A stretch of 64,000 nucleotides of DNA, from NCBI GenBank assembly GCA_936450465.1, contig OW388293.1:54711201-54775200 (forward strand), written 5' to 3'. The translations under genes and the position numbers were made by a program. The notes under the pieces are model-generated. The model was given only the letters and a program-made list of their open reading frames with translations, had not been told where the DNA came from and made no database searches. Of the stretch, positions 12,411 to 24,000 are shown piece after piece (position 1 is the stretch's first letter; the number at the start of each line of letters is the position of its first letter). This DNA is from Gibbula magus (taxonomy: Eukaryota > Mollusca > Gastropoda > Trochida > Trochidae).

Positions 12411-12704
12411 AAGGGGCAGTGGTTAGCGCGCTCGGCTTCGTATCATGGTGTCAGGGGTTCGAATCTCGCCAGGGGCAACTTTGTCTGCAGTAGAGAACAG
12501 TTGTACTTGCAGTAAGGTATGGGTGCAATGCTGCACTGAATTTCAGCGTGATACCACCCATGGTTCGCTAGTTCAAGTCGATGCTTGCAGGTTTCACCGC
12601 AATGCTTTGGCAATGCAAATTGGCGTTGCGGGCTTTCACCCTGCCATAATGCTAGTAATCGTGATATAAATGAAATACTCTTGAAAACTCACCTCACCTC
12701 ACCC
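12411..12704 (+). repeat. SINE, full length with tRNA-derived head
   Basis: Starts GGGGCAGTGGTTAGCGCG (A box), then GGGGTTCGAATCTCGCC (B box), then the shared body and the tail CTCACCTCACCTCACC. The pol III promoter boxes are recognisable. A separate diverged tRNA-like head sits nearby on the minus strand at about 12880-12930 (GTGGTTAGCGCGCTGGG, GGTTCGACCC). Confidence 0.88.
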
Positions 12705-13335
12705 GTTGATCACCGCTCGATTTTTGCACATTTAGTGGTGGTAAGTTTCTGGATCACAAGCGTTAAAGTAACTTACCTTTCTGTCTGAGTACATATAACG
12801 CGATCAATCGTGTTCTATTTCAGTGTCTGATTCACACAACAACATTGCATTTCAACACAATAAATTCACAATTGTTTTCCAGACGTAGGGTCGAACCAGT
12901 GACGGCCCAGCGCGCTAACCACAACATCACTGAAAATAGTTAACAAGACAAGGAATTTTAATGATCAACTGTTTTAATTTCTTTGGATTGACTGGACCAA
13001 AATAACCATTTGTATAATTTTGAAATTTTTATACAATCTTAATTAAACATCTGTCCTACCTATTAACATTTTGAAATTGTGATTCATATGTGGTATTGAT
13101 ACGGGTCATACTTTCTCGTGTGTTTGCATGTACATTTCAGCGTGCTGCACGTGCAGTTTGAGATGCTCGGGTTGAATGGAAGTCAGTTACAAACCTCGCT
13201 GTCGGCGTGCAGGAATTGGAACACCTGGCACGTGCAATGTAATTCCTTGACTCTTCGCGTCTTGGGATTACAATTTGTCGTAGGCGCAGGAAGGGTTCAA
13301 AAGTTGGGAGGGGCAAGATTTTGAATTGTGTCAGC

Positions 13336-13475
13336 GGGTCCTCAAGAATCGCCACATCCAAAAAACTGACATTTTTGGGGAGGTACCTTGCAAAGTCAAA
13401 GTTTTTCTCTATATATTTGGTCTTAAATATCTGGATTTGCGTTTACATCTCGATTTTGGTCCCCCAAAAATTTCA
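13336..13475 (+). repeat. Dispersed repeat, inverted partner at 59640-59775
   Basis: Matches the minus strand of 59640-59775 over about 130 bp, including CTCAAGAAxCxxxACATCC, GACATTTTTxGGGAGGTA, TTTGGTCTTAAATATCTxGA and TCTCGATTTTGG. No coding frame is kept between the two copies. Just upstream, 13090-13170 resembles 9340-9420 (GGTCATACT...GTACATTTCAGC...TGCACGTGCA), another dispersed piece. Confidence 0.65.
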
Positions 13476-14213
13476 GGCTGTGAAAACTCGTTTGGTGATT
13501 GCTACTTCCATATATGACAAGAGCTGTAAATTTCTGGTGGAGGTATATACTAATTGCACCTGAGAGACCACCCCATTAGTGCCTAGATGATATTGGACGC
13601 ACCTCTTGGGCTACCCAAATTAAACATATTTTATTCTGATTTGGATTTAGATATGTATGAATAACCCAAGATGATGATGAAAACATTTTCTGTTCAATGT
13701 TCAATGATACCACTTGACAACATATAGCAAATTTGATTGAAAATATAAATCACCTGAAAGAATTTTATTTATGGGAATAATATAAATCCCTACTGACTGT
13801 TGAATGTTATCTGAACCCATCACGTTCATCTCACTTTATAATGATTTTATTACGCTTCACATACAGTTACTTTTAAATTGTCATCAACATTGCCATACCA
13901 TACAAAGAAAGACTGCCTTCTATGTTTATCATATGTATATCATGTACTTTTAATCTGTGAAGCTTACAATTTCCCTCGTAATCCAGTGATTGATAAATTA
14001 ATCCTAACTTTCAACATGATTCTATTTCCATGATTACCTCACACAAGTATGATGTCTTTAATTAAGTTTTGAATATTGTTATTCAAAGCCCAAGAAATAC
14101 GTCACAGATAATAGTATTTTCATGAATGCAAGACTATGGATGATATGAGGAATAAAGAATGTAGTTAAATATTCTTAACTAACATCGGGTGTATCAATGT
14201 AAAGCTGCATACC

Positions 14214-14702
14214 TACATAGTGACAAAAGTATTACAACAATCTCCGTTTTCCCACAGCATCCCATGTTATTTCAGTGTAGCATAAATAATTTTGACGACT
14301 TTGACAGTGAACAAAAGGTTTTAAAACTTGGCATCTTTGTTATCTAACATCTTGTTCATAATGTACATATTCCTTAAATTTGAGCATTGTTTCGGAAAAC
14401 GGCAAAATAATGACTCGGCATTTTTACTGTAACGTCACCTCCCCATTGCCACCATTATGTAAGCAGACCTAAAAAAATGGACATAGCTTAGTAATCTTTT
14501 AACTATTTTGTAAAATAACGTTGTATTCAAAATCAGAAATTTTGTATGTATTGCAGAGTAGATTTTCTGTTTTCATGTAAATTTTCAGTAAAATATTTTG
14601 AAAATTGAAACAATTAAAATTATCTATGCTAGACTGAATTAACATGGGATCCTATGGGGAAACAGCGATTGTTGCAATACTTTTAGCACGTCACTGTATG
14701 TA
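14214..14702. mobile_element. Tc1/mariner-like MITE with AGTGAC-type ends
   Basis: Inverted ends of about 55 bp: left AGTGACAAAAGTATTACAAC ... CATCCCATGTTA; right, inverted, AGTGACGTGCTAAAAGTATT ... GATCCCATGTTA. The ends lie at TA dinucleotides. The interior is AT-rich and non-coding. Confidence 0.8.
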
Positions 14703-15420
14703 TCTTAGTTCAAATATCATGTAAATCGACGGCCATTGGAACGTCAATAACAATCACATAAAATGACAATGAATCACCATCAATCACCAAGAGTTGTTCT
14801 CTAACGTATCCTATGATCGTCACGTCGATGGTGCATGTTTATTAAATATGGCATAATGAAATAGATAGAAGTGATAAATGGTGAAAATATAATTTTAATT
14901 TATTTTCGAATAAAAGTTTTCATATCGACTAAATAAGAACAATTTTTATTCCAAATACATTAAATGAGTATACAAAGAAATATATGATGTATCTTCTGGA
15001 ACACTAAACTGTCTTCTTATTACTTCTTTCAATGTCATTTAGAAGTTGGTTAGATGAAGGAGAACGAGTTTTATGGATATACAACTTCTTTATTGCAGAA
15101 GTGCGACGTTTTTTTCTGTCTTCTTATAATGCAACAATGGAAAGTGATCGGTCAAGTTTCGCGTTGATATGATGCTTCGAAGACATGCCAAATTACATAA
15201 TACAAGTATTTGCACTGAAATACAAAAGTAGGTGAAAAATCTTTCAGTATGCAGTCTTCAGTATCTTGGTCGATACAGTCAATGTAAGACGTGATTTCAT
15301 TGGATACAATATAGGGAAAAAATCGTGGTAAGAATTTTGCTGCTTGGGGATTTTTACCCATTTGGAAAAGAGGTTACGTGGAAACAACCGACTTGAGTTT
15401 CCTCTTTCTGAGAGGCAATG

Positions 15421-15772
15421 TTAAAGGGGCAATAGCACGTTTTTTTTTGCTCAGATAAGTCGATGAAATGTATTTGAAAAATAATTTTAGCAATCGTAAA
15501 ACACCCTTCTCTCTTCTGAAAATCAAGTTTAAAATGAGTGTACATGGTTCCGTAAAGCCATGGGGATCGTTTTTGTCATTCGAAATAATAAAATGTGTTC
15601 ACAATAAAATGGCCGCCATGCAACTTTGTCTTTATATGCAACACTACGGATAATTGGTTTGTGTAATAAGATGTTTTACCCTCTAAAGTAAATTTAAATG
15701 GCACGAACTATAATAATAAATAGTAAATTTGAAAAAATAAATTTTACAAAAAACGTGCTACTGCCCCTTTAA
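15421..15772 (+). mobile_element. TTAA-flanked palindromic MITE (GGGGCAGTAGCACG family), copy 1
   Basis: Bounded by TTAA. Inverted ends are TTAAAGGGGCAATAGCACG and CGTGCTACTGCCCCTTTAA. Interior landmarks are AAGTCGATGAAATGTATTTG, CCATGGGGATCG and TTGTGTAATAAGATGTTTTAC. Other copies are near 29.6, 30.4, 33.0, 50.2 and 63.2 kb. No protein is encoded; the 60-70 codon frames inside are by-products of the palindrome. Confidence 0.9.
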
Positions 15773-16208
15773 AGGCGCTGTAGCACGTCGCTCCAACTGA
15801 AATGAAGTGCTCTCACAAAAAGGTAAATAAGCGTTACCAATGGCTGAATAATACTCATGTATACACTACAAAGAGATCTAAACGGAATGTTCATGTATCG
15901 GTAAAGCCAGGCGAGTCAAATTCCCATCGAGAGGCCATTTTAAGGTGTCCACATTGAAATGGCCGTTCGAAGATATTTTAAGTGATCTGACTGATGAAAC
16001 GATAGCTAAACACTCAGAATAGAGGTTTAAATATGGTCCAATGATGGCAAAATTGTCGCTTAATACGTCACACCATTTTCTTCCAATACGTATTATTGAT
16101 ACGGCTTATCGGGTCGTGTTATGAGATGTTTTACACTCTAAGGTAAACTATTATTATGAAAACTTATGAAAAATAATTTGCAAAAAACGTGCTACAGCGC
16201 CTTTTATA
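15769..16208. mobile_element. Related MITE with AGGCGCTGTAGCACG ends, abutting copy 1
   Basis: Starts immediately after the previous element, sharing its TTAA. It carries AAAGGCGCTGTAGCACG at the left and CGTGCTACAGCGCCTTTT at the right. It is a sister subfamily differing in the end sequence (GGCGCTGT for GGGGCAGT). Confidence 0.8.
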
Positions 16209-17055
16209 TTACAGAATACAAACATTAATCAATTCAGCACTCCCAAACACGACTCCAACGTGAGGCCAAAGAACTCGCCCGTTATTCAAGTCACAGATAT
16301 AAAATATATTGCTTTCTTTTACGTAACAGTCACTCCTTTGCCTCCCCCTGCTTCCTATCACCGTTGCTGAGAATGCTAGGGGTCGAGGGTCAAATTGTAT
16401 TTGAAGGGAAGGAGGGAGAGGGGAGGGGAGGGGAGGAGGTAGGCAAGGTTATGCAGTACGCCCGATAATTAAGCTTCAGACAGATCTTCATCAAATTGGA
16501 CGGATAGACAGGGCGAGGTCGACCATTCCTTTAGTGCGGAACTCCGATAACAACAATTGCGCAGATTGGGTTTCTTAATTTAGCATCAGTCGAGGGATAA
16601 TATTGCAAATTTCACTGAAATAGGCTTTATTGACCCATCCCTGAACAAGAACGGTACCTCTTATAGAGCTGTTAAGCAACGCGAGATTATTTCAGGAACA
16701 AATAATATCACATAACCAAAATAGAGTTTATGAAATACGTAAAGAATATCATCTACGTTATCTTGACCATTTCCAAGAAACAATAATGTTAAAAATAAAA
16801 CCATATCAAAATGTTGAAAAAAATCGATACTTCATTTCTCCATAGTGTTTTCATGGTTTGCTAATAAACATCAAATTCGTTAATTCAAAACATTAATATA
16901 TTTCAAATCAACAGTTCATAACACATTAAATGTTTTCGATATTTAGAAATAGAAACTAACAGTTTGAAACGAAAACAGCTCTTTTGAAATCGTGCCTTAT
17001 ATATCCAGACGGTCTAAATTTATACACACAAGCCAGCGAAGAATTTATTTATTTC
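16209..17055. other. Non-coding region with a G-rich tract
   Basis: AT-rich except around 16370-16445, which is purine-rich. GGG-AGA-GGGG-A-GGGG-A-GGGG at 16414-16433 satisfies the usual G-quadruplex pattern on the + strand. It lies 1.8 kb 5' of the transporter start. Confidence 0.45.
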
Positions 17056-18192
17056 CAAATTTAGAACGTTTCCTACAAAGTGTGGCCTAAGGACTCTTCA
17101 GCACGGCACGCCGCGGTCGACAATAGCAGTTTGGAAAGACGTCTTTGTGAGCGCATCGTCTCATATCATCACAGTCAGCAGAACCGTGGTTACCATACCA
17201 ACACTACATTACGCGTTGCGTTATCTCGCTACTATGACAACGGGATATTCTGGCTGATTTATTTGCATATTGCTGGTGTATGACGCGGTACGGACTAAGG
17301 AATGTAGTATATCAACAGAGCACCATGCGCTATCCTATCCCTAGGAATCCAGCCCTCACCCCTTCCCCATAGCATCCTCCGTCCACCATCAAACCGATGG
17401 AAGATCCGATCTCGCCATGGATGTACTAATTGGGTCACGTTGATGAATTCGAACCGACGGGCTCTCGGCTACGTGGATCTTATGGAAGAAAGGAACTACA
17501 CATAGCCGGCAATATACATTATGTGCGTAGACGTCAAAGCTGCGACGTGAACCACAGCCAATCGCTTGCCGCTCAGCCGCCCAGAATCGAGGCCATGTTT
17601 TACAATCAATCGATGCTCGTATTGCCACCAGGTCGCAATGACGGTTGAGGGCGACCTTGTTATTGGCTGGAAGGTGCCTAGCTGTACTATGTTGCCTTGC
17701 TTTCGTCTTCCAAACACCAGGGGGCTGTTGTTTAACGCGCGTGCATGCATTTTCCTTACACGACAGTCCCCGGAGTAACGGATCTGATGGCACTGCGCGT
17801 CACCACGAGTTGCCCTATCGTTGTTTGGCGCCCAAATCTTTGACGTCTGTGTTGCTAGCTTGGCTGCTCTGCGTCTGCAAGTGGTTGCAGACGATATTCA
17901 TGAGCAAACAATTTTCAGTCGTCATTGCTGTTATTCGTGGCTCAAAGAAGAAAAACCAAAATAGATATTGCGTTTTGTCTGCAGGAGCTCAGTTCTTGGA
18001 ATAACAGGGATGTATCGTGTAGCGACAGTAGGGACTGATTCAACCAATGCATGTAAACATCTTCTGTAGAGAGTCCACTCTCTGACAGTGTGTTCCATCC
18101 ATCCACCAGCTGACATGATGAAGACTCCTCAGCGCAAAGCAAAGCTCCTTGTGGTGAACACTAACATACTCTAACGTGGAGGTGAGGCGGCA
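17056..18192 (+). promoter_or_regulatory. CpG-richer region: probable promoter / 5'UTR of the transporter
   Basis: GC and CpG content rise sharply from about 17060 to 18190 compared with the flanks. A CCAAT element occurs in GAACCACAGCCAATCGC near 17550-17566. Overlapping open frames on both strands here are a by-product of the composition. The transporter ATG at 18193 has an in-frame TAA at 18172-18174, so this stretch is not translated in that frame. Transcription start and any 5'UTR intron cannot be placed from sequence alone. Confidence 0.35.
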
Positions 18193-18571
18193 ATGCCTGT
18201 TCCCACCCTGAGCGACGACTCTGGAAACAGTGGTAAAAGCGAGAAGCACCTTCTCTACCGTCTCAGCAGCGACGAGAGTGCACGGAGTGGCGAGAGCACT
18301 CGGAGCGGTCAGTCTCCCACCACACGCGAGACTCCCTGCAGTAGGCCACACAAGAAAGACACCTGTAACATGCAGGAGAAGGTCCCCCCACGGCTGGACT
18401 TTGCGGAGCACTATCCCGACGGAGGATGGGGCTGGGTGATAGTTGCTGCGGCCACCCTTGTACATGTTTTGTGCAACGGCTTTCACTTCGCATATGGACC
18501 CCTCTATCTGCAGATCGAATATGCCAAAAAAAACAACAAAAAACTCTTCGGTATAAACGAAATTGAAACAG
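18193..18571 (+). CDS. Transporter exon 1 (aa 1-126, TM1)
   Basis: Starts at the first ATG after an in-frame TAA at 18172. It ends at donor GTGAGG (18572), phase 1. It encodes the Ser-rich N-terminus ([16 protein letters not shown], a likely phosphorylated tail) and then [20 protein letters not shown], the hallmark MCT TM1 entry, followed by [13 protein letters not shown]. Continued reading past the donor meets a stop within about 10 codons. Confidence 0.92.
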
Positions 18572-20981
18572 GTGAGGTGTCTTGTCGTAAATATTCGTTT
18601 ATTAGTTGATAAGATATGATTTGTTAACTAAGAATTACAATGATTCTTTGTTTACTAGTTGAGATAAAATAACATGCATTGTTTACCAGGTAATCTAAGA
18701 TATGATGCTTTGTTTATTAAGTATTACACCGTATGATTCTTTATTTACTAGTTGATATAACATTGCATGCATTATTTACCAGGTTATCTAAGATTTTGTG
18801 TTTATACTAGTTAATATGACATACACATACCTTACTTTGTTTACTAATCTATATAAGATGATATTCGTTGTTAATTAGTTAACAAAAGCTACATGCATTT
18901 TACTTTGTTTACTAAGAATTATGTTTTGTTCACTAGTACATTGAACATAGCATGCATCAGTTAAAGGTAATGTCTTTGTTTACTGGAAATCCAAGGTTTT
19001 CGTTGTTACGGGTACCGAATGGTTTTTAGGATGCATTGGTTTATTTCGGGTACGTGCAACACATAGTTAGTTAATACTGTTTTGTGTACTTATGGGTTAA
19101 GCTTGGAATAATTGTATGTAGACATAGTTTGTAAACCAACATATTACGATGTGTTTCGGTATTGAATCTTTTCAGCTTGTCCTGAGTTTGAACATGTGTG
19201 TTTACTGATCCAGGGCTGGTGCCCTTTCTACGTATGTTTACTAATTTATTGGGCATGCTGTCCTTTCTACGTTTGTTTACTAATTTATTAGGCATGAAGC
19301 CCTTTCTACGTCAGTTCACAGATCGGGGGTACGGTGCACTGTCTACGTTTGTTTACTAACTTATTAGGCATGATGTCCTTTCTACGTCAGTTTACTGATC
19401 AGGGGTATATGATGCACTGTCTACGTATGTTTACTGATCAGAAGAATGGTGTCCCTTCTACGTGTATTAACATATCAGGGACATGATACCATTTCTATGT
19501 ATGTTTATTGATTAGGGATGTGATGCCCTTTCTACCCATGTTTACTGATTAGATGTATGATGCCCTTTCTACCCATGTTTACTGATTAGGTGTATGATGC
19601 CCTTTCTACCCATGTTTACTGATTAGGTTTATGATGCCCTGTATACGTATGTTTACTGATCAGGGACATGATGCCCTGTCTACCTATGTTTACTGATCAG
19701 GAACATGATGCCCTGTCTACTTATGTTTACTGATCAGGGACATGATGCCCTGTCTACGTATGTTTACTGATCAGGTGTGTGATGCCCTGTCTACCTATGT
19801 TTACTGATCAGGTGTGTGATGCCCTGTCTACTTATGTTTACTCTTCAGAGACATGATGCCCTGTCTACGTATGTTTACTGATCAGAGACATGATGCCCTG
19901 TTTACGTATGTTTACTGAACAGGGACATGATGCCCTGTCTACTTATGTTTACTCATCACGGACATGATGTCCTGTCTGCTTATGTTTACTGATCAGGTGT
20001 GAGATGCCCTGTCTACTTATGTTTACTGATCAGAGACATGATGCCCTGTCTACGTATGGTTACTGATCAGGGACATGATGCCCTGTCTACTTATGTTTAC
20101 TGATCAGGGACATGATGCCCTGTCTACTTATGTTTACTGATCAGGGGTACCATGCCATGTGTACGTATGTTTATTGATTAGGAATATGATGCCATGTCTA
20201 CCTGTGTTTATTGATAAGGTGTATGATGCCCTGTCTAAGTTTGTCTACTGATCAGGGGTGTGATGCCCTGTGAACGTATGTTTACTATTCAGGGACATGA
20301 TGAACTTTCTTCGTTTGTTCACTGATCAAGAGCATTATGCCCTGTCTACGTATATTTACTGATCAGGGGTATATGCCCTTTGTACCTTTGTTTACTGATC
20401 AAGGGTATTATGCCCTGTTTACGTATATTTACTGATCAGGAGAATTATGCCATTTCAAGGCATGTTTACTGATCAGGGGCACGATGGCATTTCTACGGGA
20501 AACTCTGTTCTAAAAGTAGCAATGTATACCTATTTTAAACAAGGGAATGCTGTTTTCATTATTAAGTCAAAGGTGCGTGAACTTTTTATCTGTCACTGTT
20601 TGCAAAAGGTGCAACTAAATGTAAACTTTAACAGCATCCTGTGTTTATTTTCTAATTTATGGCTATAAAAACACTACATAATGGTATATTGATGGCAACA
20701 GATGCTTCGCTCCGGTGTTTCTCTCCCAATGGGCATTTGGCTGAACATCAGATAACAATGTATATGTATAGTGTACGAAACATGACACGTGCATCACAAT
20801 GTGGGGAGTTTAATTTGAGATACGCTATTTACTGGACACCGTCGTGAGTGATATGTTGTCAAGCATGTAGTGGATAAAGTAGAATATATAGGAAGATAAA
20901 GTACTGATTAAAGTTGAAGTACGTCTTCACTGTACCATCTAATTTGCATATATACTCTTGTCCACGTTTGACACTTCATAC

Positions 20982-21066
<85 letters not shown>

Positions 21067-24000
21067 GAAAAGAGTAAACATCAGATGGTTTTGACTGGAT
21101 CAATCTTCTTTAATACAATACGATGAGCTCATTTCGACCAGTATATCGGTCTTTTCAAGTACTTGAAACTTGATACTTGAAAAGACCGATATACTGTTCG
21201 AAATGAGCTCATCGTATTGTATTAAAGAAGATTGATCCAGTCAAAACCATCTGATGTTTACTCTTTTCTATATATAACCTTACTTCACGTGAGAAGCAAC
21301 TCATCTTATATAAAGTTAAAAGTTCATGGTTTATGTTTTAGTTATTCTTTAAAAAATTACATACTGAAGATTACCTTTCATATAAGTTCATTTCCGACCA
21401 GTTTCACACTATAGTGTACATCAGGGAAACTATATAAAAGAGTATGCATTTGAGTTCTTAAAATACATTCCAAACAGAACTCCATTTGGTTATACCATGT
21501 TTTTTCACGGGACCTTACTGACATAAATACACGCAGAGGTACATTTCAACAAAATATCCTGACCATACTGTCCACTTATTCTTTAAGTATTTTCTCATGA
21601 CGCTATTGTCTTATATGAACCCTTTACTGAATCGTAACGTGTACGTCGGTTCTAACGGTACACGTTATATCTCGTATGGTGGACCGGCACGCCTCTAGCT
21701 CGTTGTTTGGTAGACGTATAGGTTTATCGATCTGTGTGGTCTACAAGCACGTGTTGCCTGTTGATGACGTCGGTGACGACAGAGTCACATTGAAGTTGAT
21801 TCTTCGGTGTCATCAAATGTCACTTTCGAACATCGATACTAGCAAGTGGAACAGATGCAGACGCGCTTCATTGGTAGCAGAAACATCAGCAGTTCGAGTT
21901 TTTGTTTATGTCTTAGACTTTGGAGCAATTGGTTGTGCGTGTGTTTGTGTGAGTTAGTATGCATGATATGCTGTATGTTTCACATGTGTGTTGCATGGCA
22001 TGTTGATCTGTAATATATATGCATGTTTGTAAGAGCTGTACGATAGAATTATAGATCGACCATCTTTATTTACTCCAAAGTTGAATATATGCATGTCACA
22101 GTAGATATTACATTGAATATTTGTGATTTACATGTTACAAAGAAACCTCACAGAAACATATATTGATAAATGTATAATAGGTTTTTCTAGCAACATGTGT
22201 GGAAATATCGGAAATATCTGCACTCGTGAATGTCATACATTGAATACACTGATCAGGATCAATATTTTAACGTGATCATTTTGTTAAACTCCCGATAGAA
22301 AATTAATTAATACATCATCATCAACATTCCAAACACTTGCAAAGACTGATACACCCAAGTGATCAATGAGAGAGTTAAATAGTCGTTCTCTGCTACATCC
22401 TGTTTATAGACAATACAACAATACATGTTTAACAATGTCATAAGCGTGTGTGCCACACACTGAATGGCCACAGGCCTGTAAGTACATTTAATAATTGCAT
22501 AGTTATAGGTAGTAGGTGTCAGTAGTAGTTGTTGGGGGTGTATTGTGACATGGTATGTGCAAATTGTGTGAGATGAACCATATGCTTACACAAATACATA
22601 GTACATGTACACAGATGTGTGTATGAAATGTTGTATATGTGTTTGTATGTGTGTACATGTATGTGTATAAGATGGTTATCTATGTGTATGAACTGTTCTA
22701 TGTGTATGTGTATATGAGCTGTACTGTATGTATATGTGTGTGAACTGTACGTTATATGTATGTGTGTCAGCTGTATGATTTGCATATGTGTGTATAAGAT
22801 AGTAAGCTACATGTATATATGTTTATATGAGCTGTACTGTATGCATATGTGTATATGAACTGTACTCTATGTATGTGTGTGTATTAGGAATATGTTACGC
22901 GTATCTGTGTATGAAATACAGTACATATGTTTATGTGTAAGATATGCATTATATGATAATATGGGATGTTCTATATGTACATAGGTGTATGAAATGTGTA
23001 TGTGTGTATGTATGGGCTTTACTAGCAGTGTATGGTTTAGGTACGAGAACAGATTCGAAGGGGTTGTACCGTTTTTGTATTCCATATTTAGGCTGGGAGA
23101 GGGGGTCCAAATGAATTCTGATCCGCTAGGTAAAAAGTACCTCCCAAAGAAATTCAGCTTTCCCATTCAGACCCGATGAGCTTAATCCTCAAGTATCATT
23201 GTCGTACTGCATTGCAGTGAAACCTGCCAGCGTCGGCTTGATCTTGAAGCGTGAGTTCACGGGAGTTCAAACAAACATACATGGTTATGAATTAAGGTAA
23301 TGTTCAACATTGCTTCCACACTTCGAAATTCTTACAATCAAACAATATATCACGAAATCTTAAGAAGCTTTAATGAACTTAATCCTTATACATAAATTTT
23401 AACCTGAATGATTGAAACATCGCATCCAGGCACCCATGCATGTACTTGATAAATTGACTTGACTGCACAAATTTATCAAGTGCATGCAGACGAGACTACT
23501 GTGCGACCTTCAGCTTTCAAGGTAGGGGCACATAACTCTGCACCTCACCCAGACATCTGCCAATCTCTAACGGTGTCGTCAGGAAAAGTATAGACCCTAA
23601 TGATCTACTTAGTGATGCTGTATAAGGAAATTACTGCAAGCAGGTGGTGAGGAGGCAAGCACGTAGTTCCATTGCACCGACTAGTACATTTGTACTCGAT
23701 CTAGGCTAGAAAAATGCTCCAAGTCATAATCTGGGAGATACTGCTCTCAGATAGGAGGTAAGCTGTTATTTGGGCTTCACGCTACTTTCAAACTTATTAC
23801 TCTTTTATCAAGAAACCTATATCACCAGAGAGACTTATATGATGAAAGAGTTTTTTTTTGCATGAAGTATATTTTAATATATTCAAATTACCCGCAAAAT
23901 AGATAAGCATAAGTAAATATGATAATGATATCATAAAGTAATCGGCATTGTGTGTTGACCAGGAGCGACAAGATTGTGTTTTTAAAAAAAATTAAATAAA

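Noticed and set aside
12445..12669. Frame reading [17 protein letters not shown], repeated at 55455-55799
   Set aside because: Both are the body of the SINE; similarity comes from the repeat, not from a protein family.
17389..18004. Overlapping frames of 70-134 codons on both strands before the transporter start
   Set aside because: GC-richer promoter/5'UTR composition opens several frames at once; none shows a domain, and they overlap each other on both strands.
19195..20490. Regularly spaced repeats suggesting a CRISPR-like array
   Set aside because: Units are contiguous with no unique spacers, the genome is eukaryotic, and diverged edges show a minisatellite.
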